Part shown: positions 31,253 to 39,882 of the stretch, one piece after another
Layout: the number at the start of each line of letters is the position of its first letter
Position numbering within the stretch: the first letter of the stretch is position 1
Origin: Candidatus Magasanikbacteria bacterium RIFOXYC2_FULL_42_28
GTDB taxonomy: Bacteria; Patescibacteria; ABY1; Magasanikbacterales; GWA2-37-8
Reading direction: 5' to 3'
DNA length: 43,002 bases
Assembly (NCBI GenBank): GCA_001784435.1
Contig: MFQZ01000007.1
Span: 137-43,138 of the forward strand
Notes under the pieces: model-generated
Seen by the model: only the letters and a program-made list of their open reading frames with translations
The model's database searches: none
What the model was told of the DNA's origin: nothing
Position numbers and translations under genes: made by a program

Positions 31253-33034
31253 TTAAAAATTTATCCAAATTTCCACCGCGTCATCGTGTTCGGACAACCC
31301 GGACGGATTATCTTTTTTCAAAATCAACGCTCCGCGATTATATGGTTCATTTGGTATGGCAAATTCTATTGTCGCCGTAAATGGCACAAAATCTTCCGTC
31401 ATCCACTCGCCTGACGCCGTGGCAAAACTTTCGGCAATAATTTTTCCATCCCAATCCACCAAAATCACCGGGAAACTACCTTCAAAAAACCAGGTGCCAC
31501 GCGCCGAACCGGAAATTGTCAGCGGACTGGTAATATTTTGACCGGTTTGAAAATTTTCCAATTTAATAATTTCGCCTTGATCGCTTTTAAAATTTTCCAA
31601 ACTCTGTTCAGCCGAAACAACTATCTCAGCCGGCGATTTTTTCAACCATCCCATCTTATCCGCCAACACCAAAGAACTAAAAAATCCAAAAAACGCGAAA
31701 ATTAAAATAATCACCACCTTGCGCCACACGGCCGGCCGAAATGGCTTGGCCAATTGCGTATGATTTAGCCAAAATACCAAACCCGTATGCACAAACATCG
31801 CCACCGCGTTTAACACCGCGCCTAACACAATTAAAGTTTTCGGCTCGTGCAACCCGCTCAAAAGCAGTACACACCCAAACCCAATTTGCGCCCACAAAAA
31901 TATATAATAAATTTTACTTAAATTAATATGACCCTCCACATCATTGCCGAGTTTTTTAATGGCCGCGTTTTCCGCCATTATGCGCGAAGTGGAATCCATC
32001 ACGCCCAGTTGGGTTTGAAACAACATCACCACCACCGCCACCAAAAACGCGACACCCAGCGCCCCTCCCACTCGTCCGCCGATCATCGCGCCTTCACTAA
32101 TGACAAAATTTATTCCTTCAGTGTTGCCGGCTAAACCATAGGCCGTGGTGTAGGACAAAAGCATCAGCAACATCATACTCACAGAACCAATAAACCAAAA
32201 TACGAGCAGATGTTCGCGGTTAATCAAACGCCACCAAGATTTAAAAGTGGCAACATTTTCCGGTGTGGCCTCGCAGGAAATTCCACTTAATTTTATTTTT
32301 TGCGTTGCCCCACTTTTAAATAATCCGGCAATTCGCTCACTATATTTCCCCATGCCATATCCTTTTTCTTTCACATAAATTGATTGCGTCAAATTTAAAT
32401 TTCCACCCGCGCCCGAATACGCGAACGCGGCGAAAAACGCGGCCAAACTAATGCCGGCCGGTAAAAAACTAAACCCTTCACCGCGACCAATTAAGCCATT
32501 AAACAATGCCGTCCAATCACTGCCATCACTTAAAAACAAAGCCAATAAAAAAATAAATGGCACGCCGATTAATAAAATTGTTTTGGTGATTTTTTCCATC
32601 ATGCCATAAACCGTCTGGCCGGAAGATAAAATCAAACCAATCAAAATTAAAAATCCCACCGCAATATATTGAAATCCGCCCACTCCCAAAACCGAAGCCG
32701 CCACTTTGGCCGACGCCGCGATGATCCCTGGCAAACCAAACCCGATAAAAGTAGAAAAAATAAACCAATACGCCGCCCCACGCCAAATTTTATTTATCCC
32801 CACAAAAACGCTCTCGCCTTTTAAAAGCGCGTAGCGTTCAATTTCCATATTAATAAAAAATTGGAAGGTTATTCCGACTATCGCGCCCCAAGCAATTCCT
32901 AAACCATAATTAGACACCAGATACGGCCATAAAATCACTTCGCCCGAACCAAGCCCGAGCGCGAGGATTATAAAACTCGGGCCGATTAGTTTTTTTAAGG
33001 GTGGTGGAGGTGGAAAGGGTTGGTTGTTGGACAT
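31253..33034 (-). CDS. Nramp-like transporter fused to a C-terminal Gmad2 domain
   Basis: Of 593 residues, about 1-465 form an Nramp-like membrane domain with about eleven to twelve helices, starting KKLIGPSFIILALGLGSGEV. The metal-binding DPGN of helix 1 and MPH of helix 6 are replaced (here GSGEV and SGAGGNLN), so classical Mn/Fe transport is doubtful. After a short linker, residues from about 500 match the immunoglobulin-like Gmad2 domain of spore-germination proteins: ITSPLTISGSARGTWFFEGS, WMTEDFVPFTATIEF, LILKKDNPSGLSEHDDAVEI. This domain would face outward. The combination is unusual. Confidence 0.85.
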   Translation of the reverse strand: MSNNQPFPPPPPLKKLIGPSFIILALGLGSGEVILWPYLVSNYGLGIAWGAIVGITFQFFINMEIERYALLKGESVFVGINKIWRGAAYWFIFSTFIGFGLPGIIAASAKVAASVLGVGGFQYIAVGFLILIGLILSSGQTVYGMMEKITKTILLIGVPFIFLLALFLSDGSDWTALFNGLIGRGEGFSFLPAGISLAAFFAAFAYSGAGGNLNLTQSIYVKEKGYGMGKYSERIAGLFKSGATQKIKLSGISCEATPENVATFKSWWRLINREHLLVFWFIGSVSMMLLMLLSYTTAYGLAGNTEGINFVISEGAMIGGRVGGALGVAFLVAVVVMLFQTQLGVMDSTSRIMAENAAIKKLGNDVEGHINLSKIYYIFLWAQIGFGCVLLLSGLHEPKTLIVLGAVLNAVAMFVHTGLVFWLNHTQLAKPFRPAVWRKVVIILIFAFFGFFSSLVLADKMGWLKKSPAEIVVSAEQSLENFKSDQGEIIKLENFQTGQNITSPLTISGSARGTWFFEGSFPVILVDWDGKIIAESFATASGEWMTEDFVPFTATIEFAIPNEPYNRGALILKKDNPSGLSEHDDAVEIWINF

Positions 33035-33061
33035 AATTATATAAATTACGTTAATGTAAAT

Positions 33062-33105
33062 ATTATAGCATAATACTTGACAAAACCCAAAAAATATGCT
33101 ATAAT
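33062..33105. promoter_or_regulatory. Divergent promoters of the Nramp-like gene and typA
   Basis: Plus strand: TTGACA (33077-33082), a 17-bp spacer ending TGC, and TATAAT (33100-33105), a perfect consensus for typA. Minus strand: TGC-TATAAT (33062-33067) for the Nramp-like gene, without a good -35. The two nearly overlap. Confidence 0.75.
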
Positions 33106-33119
33106 GACGCTAATCTTAC

Positions 33120-33138
33120 AATCCCTGCGGGGATTTTT
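33120..33138 (+). terminator. Terminator-like hairpin in the typA leader
   Basis: AATCCC-TGCG-GGGATT followed by TTT lies 15 bases after the -10 box, upstream of typA. It could attenuate transcription or merely be a 5' mRNA hairpin. Confidence 0.4.
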
Positions 33139-33149
33139 AATTTAAGAAA

Positions 33150-33188
33150 GAGATTCCTCGTCGCCTCTTAAAGGCTCGCTCGGAATGA
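33150..33188. repeat. Palindromic repeat in the typA leader
   Basis: AGATTCCTCGTCGCCTC, then TTAAA, then GGCTCGCTCGGAATGAC is an imperfect palindrome of a type scattered in many bacterial genomes. It occupies most of the untranslated leader 18 bases ahead of the typA ATG. Confidence 0.55.
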
Positions 33189-33206
33189 CAACGACACAAA
33201 TTTTAT

Positions 33207-35036
33207 ATGCAAATTCGCAATATCGCCATTATCGCTCACGTTGACCACGGCAAAACCAAATTGACCGATGCTTTGCTTCGTCAAACCGGTATGGTTACCG
33301 ATGATTCGGTCAGTATGGATTCAAACGCTTTGGAACAAGAGCGTGGTATTACGATTTATTCCAAAAATACTTCCCTTTTTTACAAAGACACCAAAATTAA
33401 TATCGTGGACACTCCCGGACACGCTGATTTTGGCTCGGAAGTGGAACGCATTTTGCGCTCCATTGATTGCGTTTTACTCGTTGTTGACGCGCAAGAAGGT
33501 CCGATGCCCCAAACCAAATTCGTGTTGCGCAAATCCTTGGAATTAAATTTAAAACCAATTGTCGTTATTAATAAAATTGACAAACCGGCTGCCCGACCGG
33601 AATGGACGCACGAAAAAGTGCTGGAATTATTTATGGATTTGGGCGCGACCGACGAACAATTAAATTTCACGACCGTTTACGCCATTGCCAAAAACGGCAT
33701 TGCCAAAATGAATTTAGCCGATGAATCCAAGGATTTAACCCCGCTTTTAGACACAATTTTAGCCAAAGTCCCAACCGCGCCGTCTGACACTGCCGCGCCT
33801 TTTGCCTATCAACCGTTTAATTTGGCATACGATAACTACTTGGGGCGCTTGGGTATTGGCCGTATTTATCAAGGGACAATTCACGCCGCGGATAAAGTAT
33901 TTATTAAAAAACATTCCGGTGAAACAATCACCGGACAAATTACCAAATTATTTACTTTTGAGGGCATCATGCGCAAAGAAGTAAAAGAAGCAATCGCGGG
34001 CGACATCGTGATGGTGGCCGGTCTGCCGGAGATTTACATTGGCGACACGCTTTGCACTGATCCTAACCAAGAATTATTGCCAGCCATTAAAATTGATGAA
34101 CCAACTATTTCATTAAATTTTTTAGTCAACAATTCTCCGTTTGCCGGACGCGAAGGTAAATATGTTACCGGCCAACAAATTAAAAAACGTTTGGAAAAAG
34201 AATTAGAAGTAAACGTTGGTTTGAAAATCGATTTTTCCGCCGGCGATTATTTTAAAGTGCAAGGACGCGGTGAATTACACATCGCCATCTTGCTTGAAAA
34301 TATGCGTCGTGAGGATTACGAAATGCAAGTTTCGCAACCGCAAGTAATTATCAAATTTATTGATGGTGTCAAATGCGAACCATTTGAAGAAATTACCATT
34401 GATATTCCCGAGTCTTGCGTCGGCACGGTTATTCAAAAATTATCCGCTCGCAAAGGCCGGATGACCCACATGGGCCCGGAACAAAACCACACCCGCTTAA
34501 TTTTCGAAATTCCCACCCGCGGATTTTTGGGCTATCGCAGTGAATTTGTCGTGGACACGCGCGGTGAAGGTATTATTTGTTCGGAAGTTGTCGGCTTTAA
34601 ACCCTACGCCGGTGATATTGAAAAACGCCAGACCGGTTCAATGATTTCGGGTGAAACCGGCAAAGCGCTTGGATTCTCAATGGCCAATTTACAAGAACGG
34701 GGCGCGTTATTTATCTTAGCAAACACCGAAGTTTACGCCGGTCAAGTAATCGGCAACACCAGCAAAGGCGAAGATATGACCGTCAACCCGACCAAAGGCA
34801 AGCAACTAACCAATATGCGCGCCTCCGGCACCGATGAAGCCATTCAATTAACTCCGCCGGACGAATTAACTTTGGAAAAGGGCTTGGAAGTTATGTCAGA
34901 TGACGAATATTTGGAAGTAACACCCAAAAGCGTGCGCTTACGCAAACAATATTTAACTGAAAATGATCGGGTGCAAGCGAAACGGAAAAAACAAGATATT
35001 GAAAAAAATGCTTTAACGAAAACTATCCCGACTTAG
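33207..35036 (+). CDS. typA: Translational GTPase TypA/BipA
   Basis: The 609-residue protein has the complete G domain: G1 AHVDHGKTKLTDALL, G2 region EQERGITIYSKN, G3 VDTPGHADFGSEVERI and G4 VINKIDKPAARPEW. The EF-G-like domains and the TypA-specific C terminus (GYRSEFVVDTRGEG, GEDMTVNPTKGKQLTNMRAS) follow. TypA acts on the ribosome in stress adaptation and large-subunit assembly. It has a consensus extended promoter, a repeat-containing leader and a terminator overlapping its stop codon. Confidence 0.96.
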   Translation: MQIRNIAIIAHVDHGKTKLTDALLRQTGMVTDDSVSMDSNALEQERGITIYSKNTSLFYKDTKINIVDTPGHADFGSEVERILRSIDCVLLVVDAQEGPMPQTKFVLRKSLELNLKPIVVINKIDKPAARPEWTHEKVLELFMDLGATDEQLNFTTVYAIAKNGIAKMNLADESKDLTPLLDTILAKVPTAPSDTAAPFAYQPFNLAYDNYLGRLGIGRIYQGTIHAADKVFIKKHSGETITGQITKLFTFEGIMRKEVKEAIAGDIVMVAGLPEIYIGDTLCTDPNQELLPAIKIDEPTISLNFLVNNSPFAGREGKYVTGQQIKKRLEKELEVNVGLKIDFSAGDYFKVQGRGELHIAILLENMRREDYEMQVSQPQVIIKFIDGVKCEPFEEITIDIPESCVGTVIQKLSARKGRMTHMGPEQNHTRLIFEIPTRGFLGYRSEFVVDTRGEGIICSEVVGFKPYAGDIEKRQTGSMISGETGKALGFSMANLQERGALFILANTEVYAGQVIGNTSKGEDMTVNPTKGKQLTNMRASGTDEAIQLTPPDELTLEKGLEVMSDDEYLEVTPKSVRLRKQYLTENDRVQAKRKKQDIEKNALTKTIPT

Positions 35037-35053
35037 TCGGGATAGTTTTTTTA
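35021..35053. terminator. Terminator overlapping the end of typA
   Basis: AACTATCCCGAC-TTA-GTCGGGATAGTT is a perfect 12-bp hairpin followed by TTTTTT. The typA stop codon lies in its loop, and it also sits at the end of the convergent MATE gene. Confidence 0.88.
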
Positions 35054-36427
35054 TATCATCTCAACACTTTTTGGCACCTCGGCCGGCATTGGTTTATGAA
35101 GACGGCTAAAACTGCGTTTGAAAACAAAATAAGTTATCGCCGTTGCTAAAATATCCGTAACCGGAAAAGACGCGTACAAACCATTTAAGCCAAAAAACAA
35201 CGGCAAAATTAACATTAAAGGAATTAAAAATATCACTTGGCGTAAAGTGGACAAAAACAACGCTTCGCCCGCTGATCCAATCGCTTGATAAAAAGCGCCG
35301 GCGACCAATTGAAACCCAAGTAGCGGATAGGCCAGCACAAACACCCGCATTAAATTTTTGCCAGCCGATAATAATTCCGGGTCGCTGGAAAAAATACCCA
35401 ACAGTTGCGTGGGAAATAAAATCATTATCACAAAAGCCACGACGGAAATAATTGTGCTCACTTTAATTGTCAAGCGCGTTACTTCTTTTACTCGCGCCAA
35501 ATTACCCGCGCCATAATTCATCCCGGCAATCGGTTGCATCCCTTGGAGCACGCCAAAAATCGGCATAAACACTAACATCGTCAATCGCAAAATTATTCCA
35601 AACGCGGCAATGGCAATTTCCGTCGCGTAACGCACGAGCGAGATATTCAACACCACCATCATCACCGAACTCGAGGCCTGACGAGCAAAGGCCGACGCGC
35701 CGATATACAGCCCTTCTTTTAAAAGCGCGGGCTTGAATTTAAAATCCGCAATCTTCATTTCCAAATGCCGTCCTCTACCAAAAATACACCACCCCACATA
35801 AATACTGCCGATAAACCAAGAAATAAAAGTCGCCCAGGCCACGCCGGCAATACCCCAATGAAACCAAAAAACAAAAATCGGATCCAAAATTAAATTTATT
35901 ACCGCGCCAATTACCATCCCAATCATCGCTCGCTTGGCATCGCCAAAAGCGCGCACAATCGCGTTACCACCCGAAGCCACTACAAAAAATATTGTGCCGA
36001 GCATCACAATCCAAGCATACTCATAAGCAAAAAGAAGGATATCAGGCGTCGCGCCAAAAATTACCAAAAGGGGCCGTAACCAAATCAAAATTAAAATAAT
36101 TAACGGCACACTCACAGAAACACTCACCGAAACATAATTTCCCAAGGCCTCTTGCGCCCGCCGATAATTTTTCTCTCCGAGCGAACGCGAAATAATAGAA
36201 GCAAATCCCAAACCAACGGACTGGGCAAACGCGCCCACGATCATAATTAATGGCAACGACACCGCCACGCCCGCGAGAGCCAAAGTCCCCACGCCCCGTC
36301 CCACAAAAATTGTATCGGCCAAATTATATAACGTAATCACAAACATCCCCACCACAGCGGGCAAAGATTGCTTCCAAAGCAATCTGGGAATAGGTTCTTC
36401 TAAAAATTGTTTTTCTTGCGGACGCAT
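35051..36427 (-). CDS. MATE-family efflux transporter
   Basis: The 458-residue protein has twelve predicted membrane helices in two homologous halves. It starts with LLWKQSLPAVVGMFVITLYN and LADTIFVGRGVG and continues with ASIISRSLGEKNYRRAQEALG, the usual DinF/NorM-type pattern. The second half has GMNYGAGNLARVKE. MATE proteins extrude drugs or metabolites with Na+ or H+ antiport. The substrate is unknown. Confidence 0.92.
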   Translation of the reverse strand: MRPQEKQFLEEPIPRLLWKQSLPAVVGMFVITLYNLADTIFVGRGVGTLALAGVAVSLPLIMIVGAFAQSVGLGFASIISRSLGEKNYRRAQEALGNYVSVSVSVSVPLIILILIWLRPLLVIFGATPDILLFAYEYAWIVMLGTIFFVVASGGNAIVRAFGDAKRAMIGMVIGAVINLILDPIFVFWFHWGIAGVAWATFISWFIGSIYVGWCIFGRGRHLEMKIADFKFKPALLKEGLYIGASAFARQASSSVMMVVLNISLVRYATEIAIAAFGIILRLTMLVFMPIFGVLQGMQPIAGMNYGAGNLARVKEVTRLTIKVSTIISVVAFVIMILFPTQLLGIFSSDPELLSAGKNLMRVFVLAYPLLGFQLVAGAFYQAIGSAGEALFLSTLRQVIFLIPLMLILPLFFGLNGLYASFPVTDILATAITYFVFKRSFSRLHKPMPAEVPKSVEMI

Positions 36428-36471
36428 AATTTTATTTTATTATGCCAGTATATCACAAAAATAACCAAAAC

Positions 36472-36492
36472 AAAAACCCCCAATTACGGGGG
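36472..36492 (-). terminator. Terminator after the small acidic gene
   Basis: On the minus strand CCCCC-GTAATT-GGGGG is followed by TTTTTG. It separates the 31-residue gene from the MATE gene. Confidence 0.7.
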
Positions 36493-36542
36493 CTTTGAAC
36501 GCAAAACTTAGGTTTCAACCTTAGTTCCACTATAGACCGCTA

Positions 36543-36638
36543 TTAAGCAGTTGCTTCGTCAGAAGCGGCTGGGGCGTCGGTGGTAGGTTCAGCCGCCGGA
36601 GTGGCAGTTGTATCTTCACCATCAAAATTGGTAATCAT
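36543..36638 (-). CDS. Small acidic Ala/Thr/Pro-rich protein (31 residues)
   Basis: The product begins MITNFDGEDTTATPAAEP and ends SDEATA. It is acidic, lacks hydrophobic segments and is probably disordered. A consensus extended promoter lies 60 bases upstream and a terminator follows, so this is a complete monocistronic gene. Leader bases 36669-36684 can form a small hairpin (CAACTA/TAGTTG). No function is recognisable. No Shine-Dalgarno sequence is visible. Confidence 0.6.
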   Translation of the reverse strand: MITNFDGEDTTATPAAEPTTDAPAASDEATA

Positions 36639-36697
36639 AAGATTACAAGATTATGAATTAGCGCCTGCCAACTAGTGGTAGTTGACATAACCTATAT

Positions 36698-36726
36698 AGT
36701 ATAGCACATTTTGACTATTTTGTCAA
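36698..36726 (-). promoter_or_regulatory. Promoter of the small acidic protein gene
   Basis: TTGACA (36721-36726), a 17-bp spacer ending TGC, and TATACT (36698-36703). This is near-consensus with an extended -10, which predicts strong transcription. Confidence 0.75.
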
Positions 36727-36757
36727 GGGTTTGGCTAAATTAAGCGGAAAATTAGGA

Positions 36758-39364
36758 TCATTTCGCCAGCTTTATCTGCCGACTTCTAAAAAACCACTTG
36801 GCAATCTCAATCAAGACAATGTTCAGTAAACCGACCAGCGCGACACCCACCACCCAACTGAAAGGCAATGCCACCGTGTTGAAAACCGCTTGTAGTCCTG
36901 GTAAATAGATAGCCACGGCCATCAGGACAAGGCCGACGAGAATTCCGCCGTTAAGGTAATGATTGGAAAAGAGCGGATACGAAAGAATGCTTCGGTCTAA
37001 ACTGCGTACCGACAGTGCGACCAGTAAGGTGTAAGTGCCAAAAGAAGCGAAGATAAAAGTGCGGACGATCGCCTCATCATAGCCGAGTTGCGTCAAAAAA
37101 TAATAAAGAACAAAAAGCAGGGCGCTGGTGGAAAGACCAACGACCAGAATCAAAAATTTCATGACTGGATCAAAAAGTTTTATCTGACCGCGTTTTAATG
37201 GTTGGTGTTTAAGACCATCCGGCTCTTGTTCAAACGCGTATGAAATCGCCGGAAAACTATCGGCAAAAAAATTAACCCAAAGAATCTGGAGCGGATTGAG
37301 AGGCAAAGGCAAACCGGTCAAAAGCGAACCGCCAATAAGAATGAGCCCATCCGCGACGTTGGAAAGAAGATAAACGAGCACTTTGCGAATATTACCAAGA
37401 ATCTGCCGACCTTCTTCAATCGCCGCAACAATGGTTTCAAAATTATCATCCAGAAGCACCAAATCAGCCACGCTCTGCGCCACCTCTGTGCCCGAACCCA
37501 TCGCAATACCCACATCCGCTTGCTTGATACTCGGCGCGTCATTCACGCCATCGCCCGTCATCGCCACCACTTCGCCCATTGCTTGATAAAGTTTGGCAAT
37601 GCGCAATTTGTCAAACGGCGTCACGCGAGCAATAACCACTAGCCCCGGCAAACGCGCGCGCAATTCCACTTCCGATAGTTGCGCGAGTTCGGACGCGTCT
37701 AGCACCGACTGCTTATCAATTTTCATGCCGATCTCTTTGGCCACGGCCATAGCGGTCCCGCGATGATCACCGGTCATAATCACGGTCTTAACACCGGCCT
37801 CCCGCACTCGGTCAATCGCGTGTTTAATGCCGGGCCGAATTGGATCACGAAAAGTAATCAAACCATTCCACGACAAACCGGTCAAAGAAACATCTTTAGC
37901 AATAGAAAAATTTTCCGTGTGGGCAATCTCTTTGGTGGCGACACCAAGCACGCGTTCTCCGGAAAGCGCGAGCGTGTCAATCTGCTCTATCAGCGCGTCC
38001 TTTTCTTTGGCGCCAAACGAAGAATGATTTAATAAAATATCAGGCGCGCCGAAAAATACCAACAAATGCTTGCCCGATTCTTTTACCAAAGATACGGAGA
38101 ATTTCTGCACGGCGTTAAACGGCCTATTTTGAAGCACATGCTCTTTGGCGGTAATCTCGGCCAACGCCAGCCCGCGCATACCGGCCGACCGCACGAGAGC
38201 CGTTTCCATAATTCGGCCATTCATCCGCCACGACTCCGGATCATCGGTCGGATTTTCAATGAGCACATCCGCGTTAATCAAAGCCCGCGCCAATAACTTC
38301 TCTTCGTTAATCTCAAACGGAATAAGTTTGGACAGCATCATTTTCGCCATTGTCAAAGTTCCGGTTTTATCAGTCAAAATAACAGTGGTACTGCCGAGCG
38401 CCTCGGCCGCGACCAATTTTCTCACCACCCCTTTGCGCTTGGCCATCCGCTCCACTCCAACCGCGAGAATAACGGTCATTGATATTGGCAAGCCCTCGGG
38501 AATAGCCGACACCGCTATCGCGACGGCGGTAAGAAACATATCAAAAGGAGAATACCCGACCAAAATACCAATCCCAAAAACCACAACCGTCAATGCTCCC
38601 AGAGCAATACTGGAATAGATACTTAAATTAATAATGGCTTTTTGCAGTGGTGTTTTTTCATTTTCCGAAGTGGCGATAAGCGTGGCAATCTGACCGAGCT
38701 CGGTGCTGGAATCAGTACGGCAGACAATCGCCGCGCCCACCCCTTGGGTAACCAATGTGCCGGCAAAAATCATTGAGTCCTGATCCGAAAGTCCGGCCAA
38801 TTCCGGCGAAATATCGATTGATTTTGAAACCGGCAATGATTCACCGGTAAGCACGGCTTCGTCCACCTGAAAATCATTAACAAACAGCACGCGCGCGTCC
38901 GCCGGCACCCGATCGCCCTGCGCCAAACGAATAATATCACCGGGCACTAACTCTTCGGCGTCAATCTCTCGCTCTTTACCAGCACGGATAACTCGCGCCC
39001 GTTGTTTAAGATAAGTCTTTAATTCCGAAAGCGCGCGCTCCGCCTTATTCTCCTGATAAAATCCCAAAGCGGAATTGACAATAACGGCCACGAAAATAAA
39101 AACGGCATCACGATAATGTGAAATAGCCAAAGTAACAATTCCGGCCACAATCAAAACCAAAATCAAAGGACTCTTTAACTGATTAAGAAATATTTTCAAT
39201 CCGGCCGATTTTTTGGAAGCGCTAATGGTATTTTTTCCAAAAGTCAAAAGCCGGTCTTGGACATCTTGCTCGGATAATCCTTTTTTTATATCGGTCGCGA
39301 ATAACTCGGCTGTTTCGTCAAATGATAAATGCCAAAATTTTTTAGTTTGGATGTTAGAATTCAT
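36758..39364 (-). CDS. P-type cation-transporting ATPase (P2 type)
   Basis: The 868-residue pump has the actuator motif VLTGESLPVSK, the helix 4 ion-site motif AIPEGLP and the phosphorylation site ILTDKTGTLT. The nucleotide domain and the hinge MTGDGVNDAPSIKQADVGIAM are present, followed by C-terminal helices. PEGLP and the N-terminal cation ATPase domain (WHLSFDETAELFATD) place it among P2 Ca2+/Na+/H+-type pumps, and the exact ion is uncertain. Its ATG lies out of frame within the last codons of a 25-residue ORF upstream, so translation may be coupled. Confidence 0.92.
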   Translation of the reverse strand: MNSNIQTKKFWHLSFDETAELFATDIKKGLSEQDVQDRLLTFGKNTISASKKSAGLKIFLNQLKSPLILVLIVAGIVTLAISHYRDAVFIFVAVIVNSALGFYQENKAERALSELKTYLKQRARVIRAGKEREIDAEELVPGDIIRLAQGDRVPADARVLFVNDFQVDEAVLTGESLPVSKSIDISPELAGLSDQDSMIFAGTLVTQGVGAAIVCRTDSSTELGQIATLIATSENEKTPLQKAIINLSIYSSIALGALTVVVFGIGILVGYSPFDMFLTAVAIAVSAIPEGLPISMTVILAVGVERMAKRKGVVRKLVAAEALGSTTVILTDKTGTLTMAKMMLSKLIPFEINEEKLLARALINADVLIENPTDDPESWRMNGRIMETALVRSAGMRGLALAEITAKEHVLQNRPFNAVQKFSVSLVKESGKHLLVFFGAPDILLNHSSFGAKEKDALIEQIDTLALSGERVLGVATKEIAHTENFSIAKDVSLTGLSWNGLITFRDPIRPGIKHAIDRVREAGVKTVIMTGDHRGTAMAVAKEIGMKIDKQSVLDASELAQLSEVELRARLPGLVVIARVTPFDKLRIAKLYQAMGEVVAMTGDGVNDAPSIKQADVGIAMGSGTEVAQSVADLVLLDDNFETIVAAIEEGRQILGNIRKVLVYLLSNVADGLILIGGSLLTGLPLPLNPLQILWVNFFADSFPAISYAFEQEPDGLKHQPLKRGQIKLFDPVMKFLILVVGLSTSALLFVLYYFLTQLGYDEAIVRTFIFASFGTYTLLVALSVRSLDRSILSYPLFSNHYLNGGILVGLVLMAVAIYLPGLQAVFNTVALPFSWVVGVALVGLLNIVLIEIAKWFFRSRQIKLAK

Positions 39365-39431
39365 AGAGCTTGCGCTTAAACCACAAACGCTCGGGGTTGT
39401 CTTTTAGGTAGGCGAGGTATTGTTTGAGCAT
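39354..39431 (-). pseudogene. 25-residue ORF resembling the truncated start of a small membrane protein
   Basis: It starts MLKQYLAYLKDNPERLWF and ends in KLYEF. The first half resembles short conserved proteins of Patescibacteria that continue into a Trp-rich membrane segment, which is missing here. The stop lies inside the ATPase gene, whose ATG overlaps it out of frame. It may be a remnant left by recombination or a functional coupling ORF. Confidence 0.4.
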
Positions 39432-39436
39432 ATGTT

Positions 39437-39730
39437 TTATTTATGTTTTAATAATTTCTCGGCCGGAGATAGACCATTAAGGGCTTGGTGCGGAAAATAA
39501 TTCCAGGCGTCGCTAACCAGCTCAAGTATATTCTCCAATTCCGAAGCACCACCACCGCGGTCAAACATGGCCACGACTTTCATCATATCGTCGCTATCCT
39601 CTTCGTGAAAAATGGCGTCTTTAACATGCTGTAACGAAAAATCACTTTCGGTTTCTTTAAGCATATCTACGAGCTCCCGCTCGATCTCTTTTCGGCGTTC
39701 TATAATTTGTTGTTTTGATTCGGTTGACAT
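39437..39730 (-). CDS. Small soluble protein, function unknown
   Basis: From the ATG at 39730 (MSTESKQQ) the product is 97 residues: a charged coiled N-terminal helix (IIERRKEIERELVDMLKE), an acidic middle and a C-terminal motif WNYFPHQALNGLSPAEKLL. The end motif resembles the NxxPHxxLxGxSPxE tail found in several small bacterial proteins and after some integrase cores, but no catalytic domain is present. It is five bases upstream of the 25-residue ORF. Confidence 0.55.
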   Translation of the reverse strand: MSTESKQQIIERRKEIERELVDMLKETESDFSLQHVKDAIFHEEDSDDMMKVVAMFDRGGGASELENILELVSDAWNYFPHQALNGLSPAEKLLKHK

Positions 39731-39882
39731 AAATTTATTTCCCTGATTTTTTCCGATTATCGTCTTTGCACAACAATAGTATCCTGTTGTGTGGCGATTT
39801 CCTTTTGCATAATTTGTAAATTTGTTAAATTTGTCATTTTCTGGCCGGCCGGCAAATGGCATATGGCACTTTTTGCCCAGTT

